In this document: in pieces, positions 49,642 to 57,225 of the stretch
Layout: each line of letters opens with the position of its first letter
Position numbering within the stretch: the first letter of the stretch is position 1
DNA from: Pseudorhodoferax sp. Leaf267
GTDB taxonomy: Bacteria > Pseudomonadota > Gammaproteobacteria > Burkholderiales > Burkholderiaceae_C
Assembly: GCF_001422405.1 (NCBI RefSeq)
Contig: NZ_LMMV01000006.1
Coordinates: forward strand, 61,649-125,648
Direction: 5' to 3'
Length of the DNA: 64,000 nt
The notes under the pieces: model-generated
Database searches by the model: none
What the model saw: only the letters and a program-made list of their open reading frames with translations
What the model was told of the DNA's origin: nothing
Made by a program: the position numbers and the translations under genes

Positions 49642-51423
49642 ATGCAGACACTGACATCGCACGCGCACCGCGTGCACGCAACAGGCTTGGTTTCGAACAA
49701 GACCCTCATCGCCGCGGCCATGGCCGCCCTGCTCGCCGGCTGCGGTGGCAGCGACGGTGACGACAGCTTCGCCACACCTCTGGTCGTGGCCAATCCGGCG
49801 GGGGCCTGCGCGGCGCTGGCCGGCCAGAGCGTCGAGGCCGGCAAGATCGGCGAGCCGACGACGGGCGCGACCGTCAAGTCCGCCACGCTGAAGCCGGCCG
49901 TCGCCGACGCGCCCAACGCAGCCGGCACCGCCACCGTGCTGGGCACGCCCGAGTACTGCGAGGTGCTGGTCGAGATCAAGCCGGTCGACCCCGCGGCGCC
50001 GCTGATCAACACGCAGCTGAACCTGCCCACCAGCTGGAACGGCAAGAAGCTGCAGTTCGGCGGCTCGGGCTACAACGGCGCGCTCGTGACGGGCCTGGAC
50101 GCCAGCCGCAATGCGCCGCCCGACGTGCCGCGCCCCATCACGCGCGGCTACATGACCACGGGCACGGACTCGGGCCACCAGAACCAGACGGGCGTGGAAG
50201 CCTATGCCTTCGCGCTGAACCAGGAGGCCCTGGTCAATTTCGCCTACGCCTCCTACAAGAAAACGCACGACGTGGCCATCGAGCTGGGCCGGCGCTACTA
50301 CGACAAGCGCCCCATGAAGAGCTACTACATGGGCGGCTCCGAGGGCGGGCGCGAAGCCATGATGATGGCCCAGCGCTACCCCGACGACTACGACGGCATC
50401 GTCTCCATTGATCCGGTCATGAACTGGACCGGCCTGCAGACCTTCGGCAACTGGATCGGCGGCATCCGCCAGGCTGCACCGGGCGCCGCGCTGGTCGGCA
50501 AGACGCAGCTGGTGCACGACACTGTGACGGCCGCCTGCGACGCGCTGGACGGCATCGCCGACCAGGTGGTGAGCAACTACCGCGCCTGCAAGCCCGTGGC
50601 CGAGGCCGCGCTGGCCGCGAAGGTCTGCGCCTCGGGCACCGACGAGGGCGCAGGCTGCTTCTCCAGCGCGCAACTGGCCGTGATCCAGTCCGCCCATGCG
50701 GGCTACCAGTTCAGCTTCCCGGTGGCCAACGGCATGCAGGCCTATGCGGGCTTCGGCTTCGGCGGCGAAGGCCTGGCGGGCAACTGGTCGAACTGGCTCG
50801 TGGGCACGGTGCCGCCGACCGCAGGCCCCGCGGCCAACGGCATCAACCAGGTCTACCGTTTCGGCAATGGCTACGTGCGCTACTTCGTGGCACAGAACGC
50901 GGCATTCGACCCGCTGACCTACGAGCCCGCGAACTTCCGCGACCGGGTGCTGCAGGTCTCGCAGTGGATGGACGCCACCAACCCCGACCTGTCGGCCTTC
51001 CGCGCCAGCGGCGGCAAGCTCATCCTGCGCGAGGACATGAGCGACACGGCGCAGAGCCCGCTGACCGGCCTGAACTACTGGGATGCCGTGGTCTCGCGCA
51101 TGGGCGCCGGGCCCGTGGCCGAGTTCTTCGCGGCCTACGCGGCGACCGGGCTGCCCCACACCTCGGGCGGTATCGCCGCCGGCACGGCCAACGCGCCGGC
51201 CTACGGCATCCCGGGCCGCGTGGACCTGCTGGCCGTGATGGAGGACTGGGTCGAGAAAGGCGTGAAGCCGGCCACGCACTACACGCTCACGAACAAGAGC
51301 GCGCTGGCGCCGTTCGCGCAGGTGGCGTCCAAGCCCATGTGCCAGTACCCGCAGTACCCGCGCTACACGGGCGCGGATGCGAGCGGCGGCGCCGTCGCCA
51401 GCAACTTCAGCTGCGTGAACTGA
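49642..51423 (+). CDS. Tannase/feruloyl esterase family lipoprotein
   Basis: A 593-residue alpha/beta hydrolase. The signal ends in a lipobox (MAALLAGCGGS). The nucleophile elbow is MGGSEGGREAMM, and the tannase-type fold blocks RGYMTTGTDSGH and FDPLTYEP are present. The usual downstream Asp is plausible in REDMSDTAQSP, but the normal PGMGHC histidine motif is replaced by GLPHTSGG, so the acid and base of the triad are less certain. CAGGAGACAAG before the ATG supports the start. Family members cleave gallate or ferulate esters. It follows pobA on the same strand, consistent with use of plant aromatic esters, though it has its own ribosome site and 92-nt leader. Confidence 0.86.
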   Translation: MQTLTSHAHRVHATGLVSNKTLIAAAMAALLAGCGGSDGDDSFATPLVVANPAGACAALAGQSVEAGKIGEPTTGATVKSATLKPAVADAPNAAGTATVLGTPEYCEVLVEIKPVDPAAPLINTQLNLPTSWNGKKLQFGGSGYNGALVTGLDASRNAPPDVPRPITRGYMTTGTDSGHQNQTGVEAYAFALNQEALVNFAYASYKKTHDVAIELGRRYYDKRPMKSYYMGGSEGGREAMMMAQRYPDDYDGIVSIDPVMNWTGLQTFGNWIGGIRQAAPGAALVGKTQLVHDTVTAACDALDGIADQVVSNYRACKPVAEAALAAKVCASGTDEGAGCFSSAQLAVIQSAHAGYQFSFPVANGMQAYAGFGFGGEGLAGNWSNWLVGTVPPTAGPAANGINQVYRFGNGYVRYFVAQNAAFDPLTYEPANFRDRVLQVSQWMDATNPDLSAFRASGGKLILREDMSDTAQSPLTGLNYWDAVVSRMGAGPVAEFFAAYAATGLPHTSGGIAAGTANAPAYGIPGRVDLLAVMEDWVEKGVKPATHYTLTNKSALAPFAQVASKPMCQYPQYPRYTGADASGGAVASNFSCVN

Positions 51424-51488
51424 CGCATCCCGGGCGCGCAAGCGCATGGCGGTCACGCGCGGCGGCGCAGGCGGCCTGCGCGCCGCCC

Positions 51489-51983
51489 TCAGCGTGCCGT
51501 GCGTGGCCTGCGCCGCCGGCCAGCCCAGCCCACCAAGCCCAGGCCGCCGAGGACCATGCCCAGGGTCGCCGGCTCGGGCACTTCGGCCACGGGCGTAGGG
51601 ATGGCCACGGACTTCGATTCACCGGCGACGCGCGGAAATGCGTTGAACGCGATGAAGCCATAGGCCGTGGTGTTCACGCGGTCGGCCAGCGTGATGAGCG
51701 GGCCGCTGCCCGGGTAGATTGCCAGGCCGAACGGCCCTCCCGGGATGCGGCCGGTGTCGTTGACCGCCGTCATGACGAACAGGTCGTCGACATAGGCCAG
51801 CGAGAGCGCGCTCGGGCCCACGAAGTAGGCGTAGGCAGGCCCGTTCTGCTCCAGCGTCACCACGCCCAGCGTGCCGCAGGGCGCAAAGCTGAAGCCGCAC
51901 TCCTCACGGAATCGCACGGTGGCAGCGTGCGTGGACGACAGCGCCACCAGGGACAGCAGCAGGCTCAGCAGAAGGCGCGGCAT
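51489..51983 (-). CDS. PEP-CTERM sorting domain-containing protein (second copy)
   Basis: A 164-residue exported protein: signal peptide PRLLLSLLLSLVALSSTHAA, a small beta-rich domain with two cysteines (REECGFSFAPCGTLGV), then the PEP-CTERM tail VPEPATLGMVLGGLGLVGWAG followed by RRRRPRTAR. It is unrelated in its middle region to the PEP-CTERM protein at 25.4-26.4 kb. I find no sigma-54 element with correct GG-N10-GC spacing upstream, unlike that gene. Confidence 0.88.
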   Translation of the reverse strand: MPRLLLSLLLSLVALSSTHAATVRFREECGFSFAPCGTLGVVTLEQNGPAYAYFVGPSALSLAYVDDLFVMTAVNDTGRIPGGPFGLAIYPGSGPLITLADRVNTTAYGFIAFNAFPRVAGESKSVAIPTPVAEVPEPATLGMVLGGLGLVGWAGRRRRPRTAR

Positions 51984-52188
51984 CCACAACTCCAGGCGAT
52001 CAGAAAACGAAAAGCCTGGCATTTTCGGCATGCAATCCCTTGAGACCAAGCGCATGCATGCAATTGATTGCAACTGTTGTGACGCCTGGAGGTCGGCGCC
52101 CCTCTCCCATGACAATGCCATGCACCGCTCGACGTCAGCGCGGGTCCCCACCGGCGCGCGGACAATGGCGGCCGGAACAGGAGGCGCA

Positions 52189-52692
52189 ATGAACTTGAAA
52201 CTGGTGGTGATGGGCGTGTCGGGCTGCGGCAAGTCCTCCCTGGGCGCCGCGCTGGCGCAGGCGCTGGGCAGCAGGCTGATCGAAGGCGACGACTACCACC
52301 CGGCTGCCAACCAGGACAAGATGCAGCGCGGCATCGCGCTCACCGACGACGACCGCTGGCCCTGGCTGGCGCACATCGGCGCGCTGGTGCGTGACGAAGC
52401 CGGCGGCGCGGTGCTGACCTGTTCCGCGCTTAAGCGCAGCTACCGCGACCGGCTGCGCGCGCTGGAGCCCGCGCTGCGCTTCGTGTTCGTCGACATCACC
52501 GAAGAGGAAGCCCGTGCCCGCGTCGGCGCGCGGCAAGGCCACTTTTTTCCAGCGCAGCTCGTGGCCAACCAGTTCGCGGCGCTGGAGCCACCGGTTGGAG
52601 AGACCGGCGTGGTGCGTGTCGATGCGCTGCTGACCCTGCAAGACCAGCGCGATGCGGTGCTGCGGGAGCTGGGCGTCGCGCGCCCGGGCTGA
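52189..52692 (+). CDS. gntK: Gluconokinase
   Basis: A 167-residue P-loop kinase phosphorylating gluconate to 6-phosphogluconate. Walker A is MGVSGCGKSS; EGDDYHPAANQDKMQRGIALTDDDRWPWL is the gluconate-binding stretch and TCSALKRSYRDRLR the conserved lid region. CAGGAGG precedes the ATG. No gluconate transporter or GntR adjoins. Confidence 0.95.
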   Translation: MNLKLVVMGVSGCGKSSLGAALAQALGSRLIEGDDYHPAANQDKMQRGIALTDDDRWPWLAHIGALVRDEAGGAVLTCSALKRSYRDRLRALEPALRFVFVDITEEEARARVGARQGHFFPAQLVANQFAALEPPVGETGVVRVDALLTLQDQRDAVLRELGVARPG

Positions 52693-52701
52693 CGCGGCGC
52701 G

Positions 52702-53628
52702 ATGACCAGCCCCATCCACCCGGCAGACCTGGGCTTTTTCTCGACCCTGGCCAGCGCGGCCAGCCTGTCGGCCGCGGCACGCGAACTGGGCATCACCACG
52801 CCGGCCGTCAGCAAGCACCTGGCGCAGATGGAAACACGCGTGGGCGTGCTGCTCGTGAACCGTTCGACGCGGCGTATGAGCCTCACGCCCGAGGGCGAGC
52901 TGTACCTGGAGCATGCGCGCCGCATCCTCGCCGAGATCGACGGCATGGGCGAGCTGCTGGGCGTCTCCAAGGCCACGCCGCAGGGCCTGCTGCGCGTGAA
53001 TGCCACGCTGGGCTTCGGCCGCAGCCACGTGGCGCCGCTGATCTCCAGATTCGTGCGCAAGCACCCCGAGGTGCAGGTGCAGCTGCAGCTGTCCGTCGCG
53101 CCACCGGCGATCACGGAAGACCTGTTCGACGTCTGCATCCGCTTCGGCGCGCCGCCCGACAGCCGCGTCATCGCCAAGAACATCGGCGCCAACCGGCGGC
53201 TGCTGTGCGCGGCGCCCGCGTACCTGGCCCGACACGGCATGCCCAAAGTGCCGAACGATCTCACGCGGCACAACTGCGTGGGCATCCGCCAGGGCGAGGA
53301 GGCGTATGGCCTGTGGCGGCTCACCAGCGGCAAGGGCCGCGGCGCGAAGACCGAGGCCGTGAAGACGCGCGGCAACCTGACCACGAACGACGGCGAGATC
53401 GCCGTGAACTGGGCGCTGGAGGGCCACGGCATCGTGATGCGCGCCGAATGGGACGTGGCGCGCCATTTGCGCAGCGGCCGCCTGGTGCAGGTGCTGCCGC
53501 AGTACTTCACGCCCGACGCCGACATCTACGCCGTCTACCCGCAGCGCCACCAGATGGCGGCGCGCGTGCGGGCGTTCGTCGATTTCCTGGCCGCGTCGTT
53601 CACGCAGCAGGCGGCCGGCAAAGGCTGA
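52702..53628 (+). CDS. LysR-family transcriptional regulator
   Basis: A 308-residue LysR regulator with the helix-turn-helix at the N-terminus (LSAAARELGITTPAVSKHLAQMETRVGVLLVNRSTRRM) and a periplasmic-binding-like effector domain (LRVNATLGFGRSHVAPLI). It starts 9 nt after gluconokinase on the same strand, so they may be cotranscribed. LysR genes normally control a divergent neighbour, which is lacking here; its target is unknown. Confidence 0.93.
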   Translation: MTSPIHPADLGFFSTLASAASLSAAARELGITTPAVSKHLAQMETRVGVLLVNRSTRRMSLTPEGELYLEHARRILAEIDGMGELLGVSKATPQGLLRVNATLGFGRSHVAPLISRFVRKHPEVQVQLQLSVAPPAITEDLFDVCIRFGAPPDSRVIAKNIGANRRLLCAAPAYLARHGMPKVPNDLTRHNCVGIRQGEEAYGLWRLTSGKGRGAKTEAVKTRGNLTTNDGEIAVNWALEGHGIVMRAEWDVARHLRSGRLVQVLPQYFTPDADIYAVYPQRHQMAARVRAFVDFLAASFTQQAAGKG

Positions 53629-53648
53629 CCGCCCGGCACCTCACCAGT

Positions 53649-54848
53649 TCATCGTGCGCGAAACACCACGTCGCGCATGCGCGCCAGCCGGGGCGCGACC
53701 ATCGGCACGGTCAGCATGGTGCTGGCCACGGCCATCAGCAGCAGCGCCGTGAAGGCTTCGTTGGTGATCACGGCCTTGTCCAGCAGCACGTTGGCAAAGA
53801 TGATCATGATCAGCGCCTTGGTCTGCAGCAGCCAGCCGATCAGCGAGGCCTCACCCGGCTGCCAGCGCAGGATGCGGCCGGCCAGCTGCAGGCCGATCAG
53901 CTTGCCCGCCACCGAAGCCAGCAGCAGCACCAGGCCGGCCACGAACACGGCCGCCCCCCCCACCTGCCAGTTGGTGCGCAGGCCGGTGCTGAGAAAGAAC
54001 ACCGGCATCAGCACCAGCAGCACGTTGTGGCGCAGCCAGTCCATCTGTTGCTGGTCGAACCACTCGGCGTCCATCACGGCACCGGCGATGAACGCGCCCA
54101 CCATGTAGTGCAGGCCGCACCAGTCGGCACCCAGCCCGCAGGCGGCCAGCCAGACCAGCCCCACGTACCAGCGGTCGCGCTCGGGAATGCGCCGCATGAG
54201 CCGACGCAGCAGCACGCTGGCCACGGCGAACAGCACGAGGAAGGCGAGCTGCTTGCCCACGCGCTCCCAGTCCATGAGGATCAGCGCCAGCACGCCCCAG
54301 ATCGCGATGTCGTCCAGGCTGGCGTAGCGCAGGATGCGCTGGCCGATGGGCTGGCGCAGGATCTGCAGTTTCTCCATGAACAGGATCAGGATGGGCAGCG
54401 CCGTGACGGCGCACGACATGCCGATGCCCAGCACGAACTGCCAGGGCATGGCGCCGGTGCCGATCCAGCCCGGCCAGGCCAGCATGCCGACGCCGGCGGC
54501 CGCGCCGAAGACCAGCGGCACGCCGAGCGCCAGGCCCGCCGTCACGAAGCTCTCGCGTCGGTGCACCAGGGCCTGGCGCAGGTCCAGCTCGATGCCGGCG
54601 ATCCATACGAACAGCATCACTGCCCACTGCGCGATGGCATTGAGCGACTGGATCACGGGCGGGCTGAACACGAACCGGTAGTAGTCGGGGAACAGCGCGC
54701 CCAGCACGCCCGGCCCGAGCACGATGCCCGTGATGATCTGCACCACCACCAGCGGTGCGAAGTACTCGGTGCGCCCGAGCCGCCACACCAGGTAGGGCAG
54801 CGTGAAGATGATCAGCATGGCGATCAGGAAGATCTCGGAGGTGGTCAT
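53649..54848 (-). CDS. CPA2-family cation:proton antiporter
   Basis: A 399-residue membrane protein with about 12 helices and no TrkA-N/RCK domain. Typical blocks are VQIITGIVLGPGVLGAL near helix 2, FVWIAGIELDLRQAL in helix 3 and SLDDIAIWGVLALIL carrying the DD pair of the transport site. It is probably a sodium or potassium/proton exchanger. It is convergent with the LysR gene; the start ATG at 54848 lacks a clear Shine-Dalgarno. Confidence 0.9.
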   Translation of the reverse strand: MTTSEIFLIAMLIIFTLPYLVWRLGRTEYFAPLVVVQIITGIVLGPGVLGALFPDYYRFVFSPPVIQSLNAIAQWAVMLFVWIAGIELDLRQALVHRRESFVTAGLALGVPLVFGAAAGVGMLAWPGWIGTGAMPWQFVLGIGMSCAVTALPILILFMEKLQILRQPIGQRILRYASLDDIAIWGVLALILMDWERVGKQLAFLVLFAVASVLLRRLMRRIPERDRWYVGLVWLAACGLGADWCGLHYMVGAFIAGAVMDAEWFDQQQMDWLRHNVLLVLMPVFFLSTGLRTNWQVGGAAVFVAGLVLLLASVAGKLIGLQLAGRILRWQPGEASLIGWLLQTKALIMIIFANVLLDKAVITNEAFTALLLMAVASTMLTVPMVAPRLARMRDVVFRAR

Positions 54849-54935
54849 GTCAAGGACGGGATGTGGGCGAAACGGCGCCCGGCATTGTCCACACGCGCGG
54901 CCCGTCCGCCCGCGCGGCTGCGGGACAATGCCTGC

Positions 54936-55430
54936 ATGCACGACGCCACCCCACCCGAAGAAGCCGACCTCACCATCCAGGAGCCGCGCCTGTGGCGCGA
55001 CGAGCGCTGGACCGCCCGCGTGATCAAGAACGAAGACGACGACGGCTGGGCGGTGTCCATGACACTGCACGGCGAGGCCGAGCCGGCACTGGTCGGCCCC
55101 TGGACCATGGGCCGCGACAAGAAAAACCCCAAGCCGCTGGACGCGCCGGCCTTCCACACGCTGGTGAAGACGGCGGCCGAGGTGCTGCGTCGGCACGAGC
55201 AGCAACTGCATGCGCGTTTGCACAAGCAGGTGGACATGGGGGTGGGAAGCGAGCGCGTGCGGGTGACGCTGCGCATCGTGCCGGACGACGAGTACCCGTA
55301 CGCCGTGCTCACGGCCCAGGACGAATTCGGCCAGCCGCTCGGCGAGGCCCGCGTGGCAGCCGACTTCAAGCTCAGCGCGGCCAGCGCCGAGGCCTGGGTG
55401 GCCAGCGGCTACAGCGCCAGGCCGCGCTGA
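54936..55430 (+). CDS. Conserved hypothetical protein
   Basis: A 164-residue acidic/basic soluble protein (RDERWTARVIKNEDDDGWAVSM near the start). The central helix contains many His and Gln residues (EVLRRHEQQLHARLHKQV), followed by a beta-rich C-terminus. There is no signal peptide. I recognise no named domain, but codon use and the clean ATG after the divergent antiporter make it a real gene. Confidence 0.75.
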   Translation: MHDATPPEEADLTIQEPRLWRDERWTARVIKNEDDDGWAVSMTLHGEAEPALVGPWTMGRDKKNPKPLDAPAFHTLVKTAAEVLRRHEQQLHARLHKQVDMGVGSERVRVTLRIVPDDEYPYAVLTAQDEFGQPLGEARVAADFKLSAASAEAWVASGYSARPR

Positions 55431-55442
55431 CGGCGCGCCCTC

Positions 55443-56870
55443 CTAACCCGCGCGCATGCTGGCCACGAGCTGGCGCGTTGCGTCCAGGCCTTCGGCAGTC
55501 CAATGCGCACCGGGGGCCAGCTGGCCGACCGTCGGCTCCGGCACGGCATCGAGGCTCGCGCGCTCGCCGCGCAGCGCACGCAGTCGCTGCTCGGCGCGGA
55601 ACGAGCGCGCGCGCGCTCCGGCCGGCACGCGCGGCGCATCGTACTTGAGCCCATCGGCGCTTGCCGCGCCGCGCATCCAGTCGAAGATGGCCTGCAGCTC
55701 ATAGTCGCTGAAGACACCGAACATCTCGGCCCGGTCGCCCACCAGCAGCTGCCAAAAGCGGCTTTGCGCCGGATCACCGCCCTGCACGATCCACCCCTTG
55801 CGCACCAGTGCCTGCACGAAGCCGCCCACCAAGGCCGGGTCGCTCAACCATTCGTTGACGGTGCGGCCTTCGATGCGGCAGTAGTCCGAATGCGCGCCCG
55901 CCCCGGCCACGCTCTTGGCCGCGAAGATGCGCAGCACTTCCGCGTCGATGTCGAAGCCGCCGATCACGGCGTTGGTGCCCAGGCCCAGGTCGTTGAGCCG
56001 GTAGCCGCGGCGCACGCGCTGCCAGTAACGTTCGGCGTCGGGGTAGCGTGGCGCGTTCAGCGCGACGGCGTCGACCGCCTTGCGTGCGTGGCCGCTGTCG
56101 GCGTTGTCCACCGTGATGTGCAGCGTGAAGTAGTACGGGTCCAGCCCCAGCTCGTTGAGCTCGTAGGCCGTGATCAGCAGGTGCAGCGGCAGCTGCTCGT
56201 AGCCCAGGTTGAAGCCGATCACCTCGGGCAGCATCTGCTCCGTGGTGTGGCCCAGCGCCAGCTGCAGCGCGCCCTGCTCGAAATACGCATCTGCCAGGTG
56301 CTGGCCCTCGCTCAGGCCATGCGAGCGCAGCAGCTCGCGGTACAGCAGGACGTGGTTCTTGGTCTCGTCGCCGTTGCCCAGCTCTTCGAGGTAGGTCTGC
56401 GCCAGGCCGGCCATGCGCGGGTCGCGCGCATAGCGCAGGCAGCCATGCAGCCAGGCGCCGTCGACCAGCTTGGTCGGTGCCACGGCCTGCAGGAAGTGCA
56501 GCGCATGGGTGCGGTTCGTGAAGAAGCGGCGCGGCGCGCCGGCCTTGCGCTCGGCCAGGTAGGCCTGGTAGGCGTCGGTGGCCCGGTGCGCCGAGGCCGC
56601 CATCCAGTCCGCCAGGCCGTCCGGCGAGGCCGGCAGGTCGTCGGCCGTGCCGGCCACGGCCTCCAGCGCCCGGCGCACAAGCGCCAATGAGCGGTGGCTG
56701 GCCTGCTGGCGCTCGGCCTGCGGTGCCACGAGCTCGTCGTAGGCCGCCCGGAACGATGTCGGCCGGTCCGGCGCCGGCGTGGCCCCGATGCTGGCGGGGT
56801 AATGGTCGTCGGAGCAGGGATAGGCCTGACGCGGCGCGGGCGCCGGGCGGGAAGTGTGAGCAGTGTGCAT
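55443..56870 (-). CDS. Iron-containing redox enzyme family protein (haem-oxygenase-like di-iron oxidase)
   Basis: A 475-residue protein with a haem-oxygenase-like helical core. Candidate iron ligands follow the di-iron oxidase pattern: E163 and H173 (ELGNGDETKNH, the 10-residue spacing of BesC-type enzymes), E237 (AYELNELG), then H251, D255 or D258 and H261 (FTLHITVDNADSGH). Relatives such as UndA, BesC, SznF and FlcD activate oxygen to cleave or oxidise small substrates. The C-terminal 170 residues add a second helical region (DYCRIEGRTVNEWL, VFSDYELQAIFDWMRG) found only in larger members. It stands alone, so there is no contextual substrate. Confidence 0.82.
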   Translation of the reverse strand: MHTAHTSRPAPAPRQAYPCSDDHYPASIGATPAPDRPTSFRAAYDELVAPQAERQQASHRSLALVRRALEAVAGTADDLPASPDGLADWMAASAHRATDAYQAYLAERKAGAPRRFFTNRTHALHFLQAVAPTKLVDGAWLHGCLRYARDPRMAGLAQTYLEELGNGDETKNHVLLYRELLRSHGLSEGQHLADAYFEQGALQLALGHTTEQMLPEVIGFNLGYEQLPLHLLITAYELNELGLDPYYFTLHITVDNADSGHARKAVDAVALNAPRYPDAERYWQRVRRGYRLNDLGLGTNAVIGGFDIDAEVLRIFAAKSVAGAGAHSDYCRIEGRTVNEWLSDPALVGGFVQALVRKGWIVQGGDPAQSRFWQLLVGDRAEMFGVFSDYELQAIFDWMRGAASADGLKYDAPRVPAGARARSFRAEQRLRALRGERASLDAVPEPTVGQLAPGAHWTAEGLDATRQLVASMRAG

Positions 56871-57225
56871 GGCCTGAGCATGACGATGCGCCCGCCCAGG
56901 CTGCCCAGGGCAAGGCGAGCTCCGCGCGTGGGACAGCAGGCGCTGTCGGGTGGGGCTCCGGTCTTACGCGGGTCGCCTGCGTGCCACGGCCGCCCGGCCG
57001 ACACCCCAGTGCCCGGCACGGCGACAACGATGCGCTGATCGACGAACGGGCGTCGAGCGGCATCGCCTGCGTGTCCTTCGTCCTGTTGGGCTCCGTCGCT
57101 GGGTGGACAGGCCCGACCTGCACGCGCAACGCCGAAGCAACGCAAGCCGCCTGGCCAGTGCCACTACAGTCACGGCCTCATCCACAGGCCCAGCCGATCG
57201 TCGCGCGGGCCGCAACCCACAGCAC
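56871..57225. other. Intergenic region upstream of the TonB-like gene
   Basis: GC-rich, with no credible gene on either strand. It separates the divergent di-iron-oxidase and TonB-like genes and must hold both promoters; I see no strong -35/-10 pair, operator or terminator. Confidence 0.4.
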
